Positions 53,546-64,000 of a stretch of DNA of 64,000 nucleotides are shown here, in pieces; the first letter of the stretch is position 1; each line of letters opens with the position of its first letter. Location: assembly GCA_002007465.1 (NCBI GenBank), contig LNAC01000039.1, positions 4,384,667 to 4,448,666 on the forward strand. The letters are read 5' to 3'. Source of the DNA: Ailurus styani. Taxonomy: Eukaryota; Chordata; Mammalia; Carnivora; Ailuridae. A program made the position numbers and the translations under genes. The notes beneath the pieces were generated by a model that saw only the letters and a list, made by a program, of their open reading frames with translations, had not been told where the DNA came from and did not search any database.

Positions 53546-53744
53546 TTTTAAATTCAAATGTAGTTTTGATTTAAATATGGACAGAGGAATATGTATAACA
53601 TCATATTTTTAAGAGTCAAGAGGAATTTTCCAAAAGTAAGTTGTGCTAAAATATACTTTTGATGTTTATTAAAATAAGTACAACCCAGTCAGTAACTTTT
53701 TGATTTTTCAAACTTTGGGATATTCTCATGAACACTGCACTTAC

Positions 53745-53819
53745 CATGAAGAGCTCCTCTGGCGGTTTATTTCCATCCAGCTCAATGAGATACTGGGAAT
53801 TGTGTTCAGCCATTATTTC
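53745..53819 (-). CDS. AK9: AK9 exon: AEHNSQYLIELDGNKPPEEL
   Basis: 75 nt, 25 codons, phase 0 at both ends. Acceptor TTTCTATAG, donor GTAAGT. Reads EIMAEHNSQYLIELDGNKPP then EELFM. Human AK9 has MAEHNPQYLIELNGNKPAEE at the same place. One of the smallest exons, and below most ORF cutoffs. It closes the first kinase domain (QYLIELDGNK is a typical terminal beta strand and turn of adenylate kinases). Confidence 0.96.
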
Positions 53820-55889
53820 CTATAGAAAATAGATAATCTTGTAATCCAGGATCACTGACAAAACTGAACACAAGATCAGAATCATAACATGCTATGAAGA
53901 ATCTTTAAAACTAAATGGTTTGCTTTATACATGATATAATGTATATTAAGTGCTCTTTTGCAAAAGACTAGTCTTCTTATCATGAATTTTATTCTCTTTC
54001 TGATTTTTTTCTTTTCAGTTTTTCTTCATATGGATGTTTTAGAGTCCTTCCAAATAGAAAATGTTTTGTGGCATCTATCTCTCTGCATATATTCATAGAA
54101 TAATTTCTGCCAATCTGATAATTGAAAGTGAGATTGGTTTGTTTTTCTTTTTATGGGTGAGAAAAATGGGTGAGGTTCAATATTTAGATATCTATCTCTG
54201 GACACTGTCTAACCATAAAATCTGTGCATTTTTTTTATCAGATGGCTTCTTTTTCCTAACATTCATGGAAAGTCTTTAACCCATATCAATCGCAAATATT
54301 TTACTATTAACAATAAAAAAGATCTTTCTGACTTTGCTTATGGAATCTTCTACAATATAAAACATTTTTATAATAAAATATATCTGTTTTCATTGTTTCT
54401 GGATTTCCTTTCTTGCTTAGATGTTCTCTATCTCAATATTATATTAATATTCTTCTAATTTTCTTCCATTATTTTTTGTTTTTAATGTTAAAATCTAAAA
54501 TCCACCAGATTTCATTTTTGTACATTGGCAATGTTGAACCCTTGAACCCTGTATTCCCAGAAAATAGGGAGGGTTGAGAGATAAGACCCAACTCTACCCT
54601 TCTTCAAGGATTCAGATAAGATCTGTCTTCATCCTTTTCCATCATTCCCTAAGACTTGAGGATATCTTCCTTGTTTACCTGCCTCCATAAAACCCCTAGA
54701 TCCCCCTTCCTTTTCCTTGAGATGTTTCTCATTACTGAATGTTTTCCCTATTACAATAGTCTGAACAACATCATCTTAATTGTCCAGGGCATGTTGTTCT
54801 TCACAATATTATGTGAGGTTGGGTTCTATTCCAGTGAATATAGTTTTCTAATTTTCTGAACCTTATTTTAATTATGCTTTATTTAACCCTCAGTGCCAGC
54901 CACTTAAGGAGTTTGCAGGATATTTTGGTTTGAAAGAAGAAAGAACATTATAGATAGACATGCAAAGTACTCTTAAGAAGCTACGTTAAAAGGCCAGGAA
55001 TAGAAGAGGAGGTAGGGAGGAATAAAAGTCATACATAAGAAAGAAATTAAATTTGGTTCCCCTCTTGGGGATGGACAATGAGAAAGAAAATGATTCACTC
55101 ATTTGTCTATAAAAATATATAAGCTTTATAAGAGAGCATGAAACAAATCCTTTTAGTTTCTGTATCAGAACGGAAGAGGCAACTTGAGGACTGTTTTCTT
55201 GTCTTTGTAGTTCGATTGCTCAGCATGGTGTGTGTCCAAATACCCAAGTTTGATAATGTTTGTTGAATAAATCTCCAACACAAATTTGGCAGAGTCTGCC
55301 CTGGACTTTCAACTGTATAAAATATGCTTTTCACATAACTGTAACTTTAGTAATCATATTTTTAAAATGTTAATTGTTTTAATTAAAACCTTCCTATTCC
55401 AATATGCAATGGCCTTAATCATGTTTACATATAATCAGCTTTGAATAGGATAACCATAGAAACCAATCTGAGGATAATTCTGTAGATCGCAATTTAAATA
55501 AATTAACAATTCCTTTTAGAATAAAAGATGCATCTTAAATGCACATTTGTTTTGATAAAACCATAAATTATGGATTGAAAATGTTTTTACAAAATAGTCT
55601 CTTAACATGGGTTTTCCAACCTCCAACCATAAATAAATTCTTCTAGTGACTTTTGAAAAATGCAGTTCATTTATCACTTTTCAACAATGCTGCTGCTTTT
55701 TTAGGAGTTAATTAATATTGTTCTGTGAAACAGCCTTTGGAATGGAAGTCTTATTCTAACAGCATTCTACCAAACTTAAGTGTTGGAAAATCAGATAATA
55801 CAGAGGGATGAAAAATGTGAAAACTGTTTAACCAGTGAGAGAACACAAATATCAATATTTCTACTTTTATCAATATGTCTTGTTCTTAC
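53820..55889 (-). other. AK9 intron without recognised features
   Basis: 2.1-kb AT-rich intron with only short ORFs lacking similarity. No SINE or LTR recognised, unusual for this window. Confidence 0.7.
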
Positions 55890-56018
55890 TTCTAAAGGAT
55901 GAAGAATTATTTCCTTATAAAGTTTAACAGTGTTTTCAATATTTTCCAGATAATCCTCAGGTCTCTGAACTACATGTTGAAGTATTTCAGCCACCATCTG
56001 CATTTCTGCAATAAATGC
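55890..56018 (-). CDS. AK9: AK9 exon: MQMVAEILQHVVQRPEDYLE
   Basis: 129 nt, 43 codons, phase 0 at both ends. Acceptor CATTTAG, donor GTAAGA. Reads AFIAEMQMVAEILQHVVQRP, EDYLENIENTVKLYKEIILH and PLE. Strongly like human (AEILHHLVQRPEDYLENVEN). It matches the late helices of the first adenylate kinase domain, after the glutamate-rich insert. The ORF that appears to continue beyond the donor is intronic. Confidence 0.97.
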
Positions 56019-57252
56019 CTAAATGGAAAAGAAGAGATTTTCAAAATCTTTATGTTAATGATTATTTAACTTACAAGCCACATCTCTCCCTCCTTACATC
56101 TACATGCCTTTTTGGAATGAGAAGCAGGTAGAAGGGAGACTGAGGATTTTTATTTAAGAGACATTGAACACCGCAAGGGTGAAAGTAAGATTGAGTCCAG
56201 CATAAGACTAACTGGAAGGCCAATTGTGTAGCTGGAATACAGTGAGCAAGCAAGGCAAGACAGTCAACAGTGAGACCAGGTCTACGGCTTTTCAAACCAT
56301 ACAAGAGTATTTGAATTTTCATCTACAGGTAATAGAAAGTCACTAAGGGTCATATTTTTAAAACATGGCTCTGGCTTTTGTAAAGAATGGAATGGGGATT
56401 GAGAGGAAAGTGAAAGCCAAAAGAACATATACAAAGCTATTACAGCAGTTTAGGGAGATTAACATTTGTGTGTATATAAGGGTTAAGAGTTTCATGAAAT
56501 TATTGGCCATCAACCCAAGGGGGTGACATGTTTTGCATGTCTGACTTCTGAACATGGCTGTGCTACTAGGCAGACATCACAGCAAACCAGGTCCAGGGGG
56601 CTGAATTCAGTCTGAAGACATTAATTTGGTTATATCCCATAACATTGGCCTACACTGTATTTTTGAAATTTTGGATTATTTGCAAACTACTTTTATTTTA
56701 AAATGCTCATTTTGGCTTCTTTGGAAAAATCAGACTACCTGGTAAATATAGGCTAGAATTCCCACATGGCAAGAATTGGCTGAGCTGGAGCTGAGAGGCA
56801 GCTGTCCTCTGAAGAAGGGCATGCAGTGGAACCGTCTGCAGTGATGGAAATGTTGTGTATCTGGACTGTCCAGTTTGGAAGACACAGCCATATTTGGTCA
56901 TGAGCACTTGAAATGTGGCTACTACTACTGAGGAACTAAATTTTAATTTTTATATAATTTTAATTAATTTAAAGTTAAATAGCCCCATAGGACTCTCTGT
57001 TGCTATGAAATGAAGCAGCTTAGCTGTCAGGATGTGGAAGGACTTCTGTACTGACAAGAAGGTTAAACTTGATTGCCTCTAGATTATGATCTAATAGTTC
57101 TTGAAAACATGAAATACTTTTTATTTCCCCCAGATTAAATACAAATTTAAAATGTAGCTTTCTCTAGTATCGGCTATTTTCTTTATCCATGCTACTATTT
57201 AATTTAATTTTAGCAAATTTTAAAAGTGTAATATATGATATTGGGATCTTAC
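56019..57252 (-). other. AK9 intron with hAT scrap
   Basis: 1.2-kb intron. A hAT-like fragment lies at about 56850-56985 ('gagcacttgaaatgtggcta'). Nothing else recognised. Confidence 0.7.
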
Positions 57253-57438
57253 CTCTTCTTCTTGCTCTTCCTCCTCTTCTCCTTCCTCTTCTCCTTTTCC
57301 TTCTTTTTGGGCTTCTTTCCTTTTTTTCCTGTGATACTCAATGACTTCCGGATCCCACTGATCTCTTCTGTATATGTACCCTGTACTACTGTGCTGCCTT
57401 TGCCCAGAAACTCTTTGGCATAGATCGTAGTCAGGGCA
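57253..57438 (-). CDS. AK9: AK9 exon: CPDYDLCQRVSGQR and Lys/Glu tract
   Basis: 186 nt, 62 codons, phase 0 at both ends. Acceptor TCCTTAG, donor GTAAGA. Reads CPDYDLCQRVSGQRQHSSTG, YIYRRDQWDPEVIEYHRKKR and a tail of KEAQKEGKGEEEGEEEEEQEEE cut into Lys-rich then Glu-rich parts. QRVSGQRQHSSTG lies where adenylate kinases have the RxxGR / LID region. YRRDQWDPE follows human YSRDQWDPE. The acidic tail is a low-complexity purine tract and marks an insertion in kinase domain 1. A longer ORF in another frame covers the same bases but does not join to the flanking exons. Confidence 0.96.
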
Positions 57439-57790
57439 CTAAGGAACAACATTAGTAATTTTAACAAGCATCCTCAGTGATTCTGATGCCGACAGTTCAT
57501 GTACCACACTTTGAGAAACAAAACTTTAGGACCTTCGTTGCTCATTTTCAGATTTCTTCAGGCCAACTCTATATGGAGGTGGGATTGAGTATTTACTGAG
57601 GCAAGACTTTCATTTAGGCTTCCTAATTTTTCCCAAGAAAGATTTCAACTTTTCAGGTCATTTTTATAACATGTGTTTGCCCTTTCTTATTCAGTGACCC
57701 AGAATACCCACACTGTAGGTCCTTGACAAAGACTACTGCCTTCAGCTATCTCCTACTTTCACTTGTAGGAAGTGGCTAATACCAAGGTGA

Positions 57791-58013
57791 GTCTGAAGGA
57801 CAGGACTCAGAGCAGTGGTCCTCACACTTCAGTGGGCATCAAGAGTCAGATGAAGGGGTTTTCAACACAGAAAGCTAAATGCCTCCTCCTACCTCCCCCA
57901 GAGTTTCTGAGTCATAGTTCTGGGGTAGGCCCTAAGAATATGTATTCCTAACAAACTTCTGAGTGCTGTTGATGCAGTTGGCTCTGGGACCATACTCTGA
58001 GAGCCACTGCTGT
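57791..58013 (+). mobile_element. MER5A hAT-Charlie MITE
   Basis: Nearly full length: CAGTGGTCCTCACACTTCAG start, 'gagtttctgagtcatagttc', 'aacaaacttctgagtgctgt' and 'ctctgagagccactg' end. Terminal inverted repeats visible. Confidence 0.88.
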
Positions 58014-58959
58014 ATTAGACCCAATACCGGCCCTTAATCATTTTTTTGGAGAGGGGGGTAATACACACCCCTTTAGAATACGAGGAAGGTTATTAGCTTT
58101 TGCTTTAAAAAAATAGATACACACAATAAAATAATTTCAGGATGTTTAAGGATTCCTGGATTCCAGGCTAAGAACTTCTGCTCTAGAAATTCCAAGATTT
58201 ATCCCCAAATAAGGCCAAACCACCAGAGAGATGTGTGTTGTATTGAGTTCTGTCTCACCGTAGGCCCTCTGATTACACTTGAGTCAACGTGTAGAAACTG
58301 CCTGGATACCCACTATCACATTTATAATATAAATGAGATTAAGGGCTTCATTCTCTCCATTGATGATCTTTTACATTAAGACCCATGTTAGATATTTCTC
58401 TCATTTAAAATTTTAATTCTAATTTCTCTCATTTTATTTTTTCTGAGGAATGCCTCATCTTTTCATGGACAGTGTAAATTTTATATAACTGGTCACACTT
58501 CTACTTTGACTCATCAAACTCAGAACCAAATTTATGCTCCAAATTAGTAAGCATTTGGAAGCTAATGGACTGTATATCTGCACTCTTGTTCCACCAGGTA
58601 TTAATTTCCTATACAATCTATGTTTTCTATGGCTTGGGCTTTATATCTGGTTTTAGTTAATTGTTTGAGATCTTTTCTTCTCTCCCTTATACATGTGTGA
58701 CATTCTCAAGGTCTGTGCAAGGATTTCAAATTGGCTCCAACCACAGCCTGTGGTGGGCTGCAGATGACACCACGCCCAGCACTGCAACACCTCCTCTTCT
58801 CTCACAGCTAACCCTAACACACTCTTGGGTGCCAGCATCTGAGCTGAGAATCATCTCATTTACTTTGAGCTGTCAAACCCTTTGGGGAATCAGGCAGATA
58901 TGAATATAAAAGCTTATCATTAATTTTCATAAAATAAGGGGACCTGGCTTCCCTGAATT

Positions 58960-59090
58960 CTTACCATTCCCCCATGAGGCAGTTATTATTTTTGTAAAGA
59001 GGAAATCAAGTCTCCTAAATGTCATCCACCACATGCTGTTGATAAAGGAGAGATTGGGCATAGGACCCAGGCTTGATTCTTAATCAGTCT
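58960..59090 (-). mobile_element. MIR fragment
   Basis: 'cccccatgaggcagttatta', 'tttgtaaagaggaaatcaag' and 'ggacccaggcttgattctta' follow the MIR core and flank. Confidence 0.65.
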
Positions 59091-59354
59091 AGTAATGTTT
59101 TTTAACATTCATATGTCCAACTTATTTGCTCCTTCTTTCATTTTATTTAACTGACAAACTTATCAGGTGTCTATTAGGTACCATATATTGTGTTAGTTGA
59201 TGTTTATATGAGTAAGAATGGTTTTTGCCTTCATATAAGGCAGAGTCCTGAAGGAAAATGGACAATTAAAATATACAATAAGATAATAAGATAGAAAAGA
59301 GCAACATGAATAGACATCAGAGAAGTATTCAATTTACCTGTAGTAGGTAAGGTA

Positions 59355-59440
59355 TAGGGGACAAGGAGGAAGAGAAAAGGAAAGGAAGAGAGAGAGAAAA
59401 GGAGAAAGCAAGAGTGAGAGAGAGTGAGAGAATGAGTTAG
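59355..59440. repeat. Purine-rich (GA) tract
   Basis: Imperfect GAGGAAGAGAAAAGG / GAGAGAGA run, almost free of pyrimidines for about 80 bases. Confidence 0.85.
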
Positions 59441-59655
59441 TTGCTGTGTTGGTGTGGAAGGGGTGTGGAAGGGTCATCAGGGAAACAGATGATGTCTGAA
59501 CTGACTTTCAAAGGATGACTATGTTGAAGACTGTTGAAAAGGGAGAGAGATATTTCCTGTGGATGGAGCTGCAGGTGCAGAAGCACAGAAGTATCAAAAA
59601 GTACAACTCAGTAGTCCTTATGGTTGATATATAAGTTATTATTTCCTCAACTTCT

Positions 59656-59803
59656 TAAGATTTTATTTATTTATTTGAGAGAGAGAGAAAGAGAAGCAGA
59701 ATCTCCATTCAGTGCAGAGCCCAACTCAGGGCTCAATCCCAAGACCCTGAAATCATGACCTGAGCTGAAGGCAGATGCTTAATGTGAGCCACCGGTGCAT
59801 CCC
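59656..59803 (-). mobile_element. Truncated CAN SINE, minus strand
   Basis: 'aagattttatttatttattt' left and 'gtgagccaccggtgcatccc' right; internally shortened. Confidence 0.85.
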
Positions 59804-59888
59804 ATTAATATTCTTGCAGACATTCCTTGAATTCCACTATTTTCAGAAAGAATGGTTAACTATAGAACAAAACAACTTATATTCTTAC

Positions 59889-60001
59889 CTTAATATTGAT
59901 TATAACATCAGGTTTCAAATTTAAATTTTTAATTAGTTCTATTTGCTGCAAAGTAGTCATGGCATCCTGTGAAAGTGATGGTAGTTCAGTGATAATATAA
60001 C
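59889..60001 (-). CDS. AK9: AK9 exon: LKPDVIINIK of kinase domain 1
   Basis: 113 nt, entering after one base and leaving in phase 0. Acceptor TCAACAG, donor GTAAGA. Reads (G)YIITELPSLSQDAMTTLQQI then ELIKNLNLKPDVIINIK. YIITELPSLSQDAM corresponds to the GFILDGFPRT element of adenylate kinases. KPDVIINIK is the strand preceding the RxxGR segment. It is nearly identical to recalled human AK9 (YIITEIPSLSQDAMTTLQQI). This is the most upstream exon in the window. The remaining 5' exons are expected beyond 64000, since none is visible in the 4 kb to the right. Confidence 0.96.
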
Positions 60002-61594
60002 CTGTTGAGTAAAATATAATTTTTAAAGTTTTATAATATGATCAATGTATAGAGCAGTGATTTGTTATTGCTTTATAAGATGTCATTTGCTTATGGATGA
60101 AAATATTAATGTAGATCTTAAAATCTGTCAAATATTTTTAATTGATAGTTAAGTTTATTGCTACATGAAGTATAATTGTGAATAATGTCTTTCTGATCAT
60201 AAATAAAATCACTGACCTAGGAGGAGACATCTTTAAAAATTCCACATCAATTTATTTTAAGCATATGAGGTGTCTAGGGAAGAAAATTCCATGCTAATGA
60301 TTCTTTGAACGTTAGGAAAGCTGTAAAGGAATATTATAGGGGGTGTATAGTATCTTATTTTCTTTCTAAAGCTAATATTTTATAATAGGATATGTACATA
60401 CATAGTGTTCATATAAATATGGGGAGTAATAAAACACCCATGTTCTCTCCACACAGTTTAAAAAACAGAACATTATCAATATGATTTTGGCTTAGCACAT
60501 TGTCTTGCATTCCCACCCAGAAACCTAAATCTGCTCATTGAAATTCATCCCATTTGTCATCATCACATTAATTTCCTTAATATATTTCTCTGATTATGTC
60601 ACTCTCTTGCTTGAGAAAATTTTCTCTTATTAAAAAATTCTCAATTCCTTCAGAATTAAGGATTTCAGTCAATTTTTCTACTACTTTAATAGGAACTTAT
60701 TTTCTTGAAAGAACCGACAGACAAATTGTGATTATTCAGTTTGGGATATTTGGCAGACATTTTATAAAAAGTGACGGAGTGAGACAGTCTTGGTTCCAAT
60801 GATAAAATTCAAGCAAAAATTCAAATTTTAGGAAAAGTGTATGTACTGCCATAAGCTTAACAACTTCCCAATTTTTAAAGCTTTTCTTAATGAAATTGGT
60901 GGTGAAATTAATAAAAGTGATTTTTTGATAGTATATAATAAAAACTCTCAACATTTAGAAAACCTGCACAATTTAGTGAGTCAATATTTTCCAAAATAAC
61001 CACTGCATGGTGCCTCCAAGTCATGCATGGGTAAAAGACCTAGTCCAAGTTCAAGACAGACAAATGGATTTTGATATAACAGAGTTTGAAAAGTCCTCCA
61101 CCTGTTTTCAGATTTTACAATGCAAATAATCTTTAAGAAAGTTCCCCTTGGTGAGTTTTAATGTAGGATCAAGAATAGTCACAATTATTCTAGAGACTAC
61201 TAAAATATACTTCCCCTTTCTAACTACGTATCTGTGTGAAGCTAGATTTTCCTCATATATTTCAATAAAAACAATATACTGCAACAGACTGAGCAGAAGG
61301 AGATAGGAGAATCCAAAATATCATAAATCAGATATTACAGAGATTTGTAAAAATGAAAAATAATACTACTCTTCTAAGATTTTGTTTTGAAGAATATAAT
61401 TATTTTCTTTATAAAACATGCTATTACTGTGAACATGTGATGGTTTTGTTATGATTTTTAAACAATTTTTTTTCTTTTAAACAAATATTTTAAACATGTC
61501 TTAGTTTTAATTTCTAATATGGAAAATACTGATAGATATAACCCAAGTAAGCAAGAGCTCTTTTGGGGCCTCAATAATTTTTATAAGTATAAAG

Positions 61595-61787
61595 ATATTT
61601 TATTTATTCATTTGACACAGAGAAAGAGATTACAAGTAGGCAGAGAGGCAGGCAGAGAGAGAGGAGAGAGGAGGAAGCAGGCTCCCCACTGAGCAGAGAG
61701 CCCGATGCGGGCCTCGATCCCAGGACCCTGAGATCATGACCTGAGCCGAAGGCAGCGGCTTTAACCCACTGAGCCACCCAGGCGCCC
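61595..61787 (-). mobile_element. Young CAN SINE, minus strand
   Basis: Perfect 19-bp duplication AATTTTTATAAGTATAAAG at 61576-61594 and 61788-61806. The body is very close to the exon-inserted copy at 8989-9231. Confidence 0.96.
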
Positions 61788-62314
61788 AATTTTTATAAGT
61801 ATAAAGGAGTCTTGGGACTAAAGAGTTTGAGAACTGCTATTCTATGCAATGCATAGAATAGCATGATTAAAAAAAGTTATTAAGCTTCTGTTGATGAATA
61901 AATAAATGTCTAATAAGTCAATCTCAAAATCCTCTCTTAAGAACATGCTTATCACATGCTTATTATTATTATTTTTTATTTTCTAAAAGCAGACCAACAA
62001 CTACCATAGTAATCCAAAATCTCATCAAATCCTTAGGCATTTCTCCTAAACTTTACCATCTGCTAACTATGTGTTGGATGCTATCCAGAGAAGCAATCCC
62101 AAGTAGTTTAATTTCAAAAGGCAGAAAGGGAGACCTATCATCTTTGGTTTTGGATATATGAGCTATAATCATGATTCTCTCCTATCTTGCTGTATTTTTT
62201 AGTTTCCAACTCTGTTTACTCTTTTGCTTTTGCTGTTGTCTTTGAAAGACTTTGCAATACTGGTGGTATCCTAAGGCATCCATTCTATTCAAGGTTCTTA
62301 AATGAACCCAACAT

Positions 62315-62340
62315 CCCCCCCCCCCCCCCCCCCCCCCCCC
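62315..62340. repeat. Poly-C run
   Basis: About 26 consecutive C followed by GCCACGGGG. Possible sequencing or assembly artefact, or an i-motif/G-quadruplex-capable tract. Confidence 0.95.
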
Positions 62341-63567
62341 GCCACGGGGCTTAAAAATTTAGCCACTGCATGCCTTGGCATTGTCTCAGGCACTGGGAAA
62401 GACCTTTCTCTACTTACCGCCTCCTGCTGCTCTTGCTTTTTGTTTCCCTGGCTTCCTACTTCCTCAGTTTGATTTGGATCCTATTGTTAAATTATCCTCC
62501 ATTTGATTAACAACCTTATTGGAAACTTGTAAAGAGTTTGGGATGTGATGGCTGGCATTAACCTCCTGGTCTGACACAGTTTAGGGGTGAGTACTGTGGT
62601 GAGGGGGCCTAGTCCTGATTGAATGCAACTCTTGCCCAGTTCACCCTCCTGACTGGACATTTTCAGACCATCAGTTTCCCGAGTTCATGCCTCCCCCTTC
62701 CAAGCAACAGGGATTACACAGTACCTCCCTCTCATTGCCTCTGCTGGCAGCACTGCCCACCATCTGTGTATTAAAAAGGGATGAGAGAAAGGTGTTTGGT
62801 GCTCTATATGCTGTGCTCTCCAGCACCTGTATATTACTACAGTCATTGCTAGTGCCTAGATAGCTTATTAGGCATTTTAAGTGCAACTGTTTGTAGGTAT
62901 CCTAAACCTCAAGCATACATGTGTATTGGAATGAGTTTAAAACTTGGCAGCACACACCCATCTTTAGAGATTTTAGAGTCATCAGTTACCCAGCCTCACC
63001 CAGACCTGACCCAAGGTAATACCCCTTTTTGAAAGCTCCTCACTTCCAATTTTGCTTCTACCATTTACCAGGCTGGTGGGTAGGACCAAACATCAGAAAG
63101 ACTCCTTGCTGAGCAAAGACTTTTAAACTGAATTTAGCAAGATGCTAGGTTCCATAGAAATTCCTTTGGAGATGCTATAGATTAGGTGGGGGGAATTTGG
63201 GCAGAAGGGGTTCTAGGTCCCCTCCCCACTATAGCCTTTAAAAAGCCCAGTTGTGCATGCCTAAAACACAGCCATGCAATCGCATGTTAATAGTATGGCC
63301 CTCAGAGTCAAGAAATAGTTTATACTGCTTTTCCTTTGCGAGTTCCCAGAGCAAGCACCAGTATACAGCAAGTTTAGGGGAAAGAGGAATACATTAAATG
63401 ATATGAGGGGATGCCAGTCAGCAAAATACAAAATGCAGGAAATTCTTAAACGCAAATAACTTGCTTTTTCAACAAAGAGAACATAAGATGATAGAAGGAG
63501 GTAGAGGGAATTTATAGATTAAAAGGGACTTTAACCAATTGCTATATGTGAAACCTGGTTGAATCAT

Positions 63568-63710
63568 TCAAAAAAAAAAACCCCAAACAAACCAAACAAA
63601 CAACAACATACACACGAACAAAACAAAAAAACCCTCCAAAAAACAAAAACAAACCCCCAAAACAGAAAACCAAAAAACAAAACCCAAAGATCAGCTAGGA
63701 AAAAAAAAAA
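63568..63710. repeat. A/C-only low-complexity tract
   Basis: Units such as AAACAAACC and AAAACAAAAAC. About 140 bases almost without G or T on the plus strand. Confidence 0.9.
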
Positions 63711-64000
63711 TACACAAGGGAAATAATGAAATCTGACCACAGAGTGGTCAGTAGATGATTTACTATTAATTTAGTAGGTATGATAATGTAATGTGATACT
63801 AGGTTTAAAAATAGTCCTTATCTTTTTGAGATATACTAAAACATTTACAGATGAACTGATATGATATGAATTAGCTTCAAAATAAAGTAGGCTGGGGGAG
63901 GGATGTGGGCAGGAGTTCACATAAAACAAGATTAGACAAGAGTTATCACTGAAGCTGGGTGAGGGACACATGGGGAGGGTTTTATATCACTTTCTTTACT

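Larger units (their letters stand above)
51220..53744 (-). other. AK9 intron with MaLR LTRs and L1
   Basis: 2.5-kb intron. Two MaLR pieces and one L1 fragment are listed. 51935-52660 shows no recognised feature; opposite-strand ORFs near 52130-52520 are shadows without recognised similarity. Confidence 0.7.
57439..59888 (-). other. AK9 intron with MER5A, MIR and SINE
   Basis: 2.4-kb intron. MER5A at 57791-58013, MIR at 58960-59090, L2-like sequence at about 59155-59345, a purine-rich tract at 59355-59440 and a SINE at 59656-59803. 58020-58950 has no recognised feature. Confidence 0.7.
1..60001 (-). other. AK9: AK9 gene span (internal part; both ends outside the window)
   Basis: Twenty-one exon positions on the minus strand match the AK9 protein in order. 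AK9 is a large multi-domain nucleoside mono/diphosphate kinase of the adenylate kinase family. The nineteen intact exons have compatible phases and join to 2584 nt without a stop. Transcription runs from high to low coordinates. The part present starts late in kinase domain 1 (GYIITELPSLSQDAM) and ends at the P-loop of kinase domain 3. Upstream coding exons, including the first P-loop, are not visible between 60002 and 64000, so promoter and start codon lie beyond the right edge. Comparison with the human protein is from recall, not from a search. Two exons are interrupted by SINEs. Identity is secure; functionality in this species is inferred from the open frame. Confidence 0.95.
60002..64000 (-). 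other. AK9 upstream intron, part in window
   Basis: At least 4 kb of intron. Contains a young SINE (61595-61787), a poly-C run (62315-62340) and an A/C-rich tract (63568-63710). No upstream AK9 exon or other gene recognised. Confidence 0.7.

Noticed and set aside
57249..57467. 72-residue Lys-rich ORF (KKGKKPKKKEKEKRKEKRRK)
   Set aside because: Out-of-frame shadow of the AK9 Glu-rich exon; the true frame continues into neighbouring exons and matches AK9.
1..64000. A CRISPR array, operon or bacterial-type defence system
   Set aside because: Spliced gene structure and carnivore retroposons show vertebrate nuclear DNA; no direct-repeat/spacer pattern was seen.
60002..64000. Search for upstream AK9 exons or promoter
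   Set aside because: No match to the expected N-terminal AK9 segments or P-loop on the minus strand, and no CpG-rich start region; they are presumed to lie beyond the window.

Overview
The window is repeat-rich mammalian DNA from a dog-like carnivore. Dozens of tRNA-derived CAN SINEs ('GCGCCTGGGTGGCTCAG...', ending in AATAAAATCTT plus an A-tail) and carnivore-type L1 3' ends make this clear. The dominant young SINE form (GTGGGTTAAAGCCTCTGCC) suggests a mustelid such as ferret, mink or marten; that narrower call is inference. There are two assembly gaps (9007-9051 and 43514-43607). || One protein-coding gene is recognisable: AK9 (adenylate kinase 9, formerly AKD1), on the minus strand from 60001 down past position 1. 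Most exons are too short to stand out as ORFs. I located them by reverse-complementing, recognising the protein and checking splice sites and phase. Twenty-one exon positions were found. Nineteen are intact and join into 2584 nt with no stop (860 full codons plus partial codons at both window edges). They run from the end of the first adenylate-kinase domain, through an acidic linker, the second P-loop kinase domain (GPQSSGKT) and a long charged linker, to the P-loop of the third kinase domain (GPHGSGKT) at the left edge. The 5' exons, promoter and 3' half lie outside. || Main discovery: two AK9 exons carry CAN SINEs inside their coding sequence. One SINE (33761-33967) has a 13-bp target-site duplication and brings an in-frame stop. 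The other (8989-9231) has a 14-bp duplication and contains an assembly gap. Both exons are phase 1-1 and encode linker sequence, so skipping either keeps the frame. This suggests lineage-specific loss of two linker exons from an otherwise open kinase gene. The gene also uses a GC donor at 22180 and a weak GTTGGT donor at 24935. || The introns hold SINEs (several nested), L1 fragments of several ages, MaLR/ERVL LTRs, a solo class-I LTR with clean ends (40154-41037), MIR/L2, and hAT/Tigger DNA transposons. One of these is a palindromic element with 24-bp perfect arms. No RNA gene, CRISPR array, second protein gene or novel multi-gene system was found.
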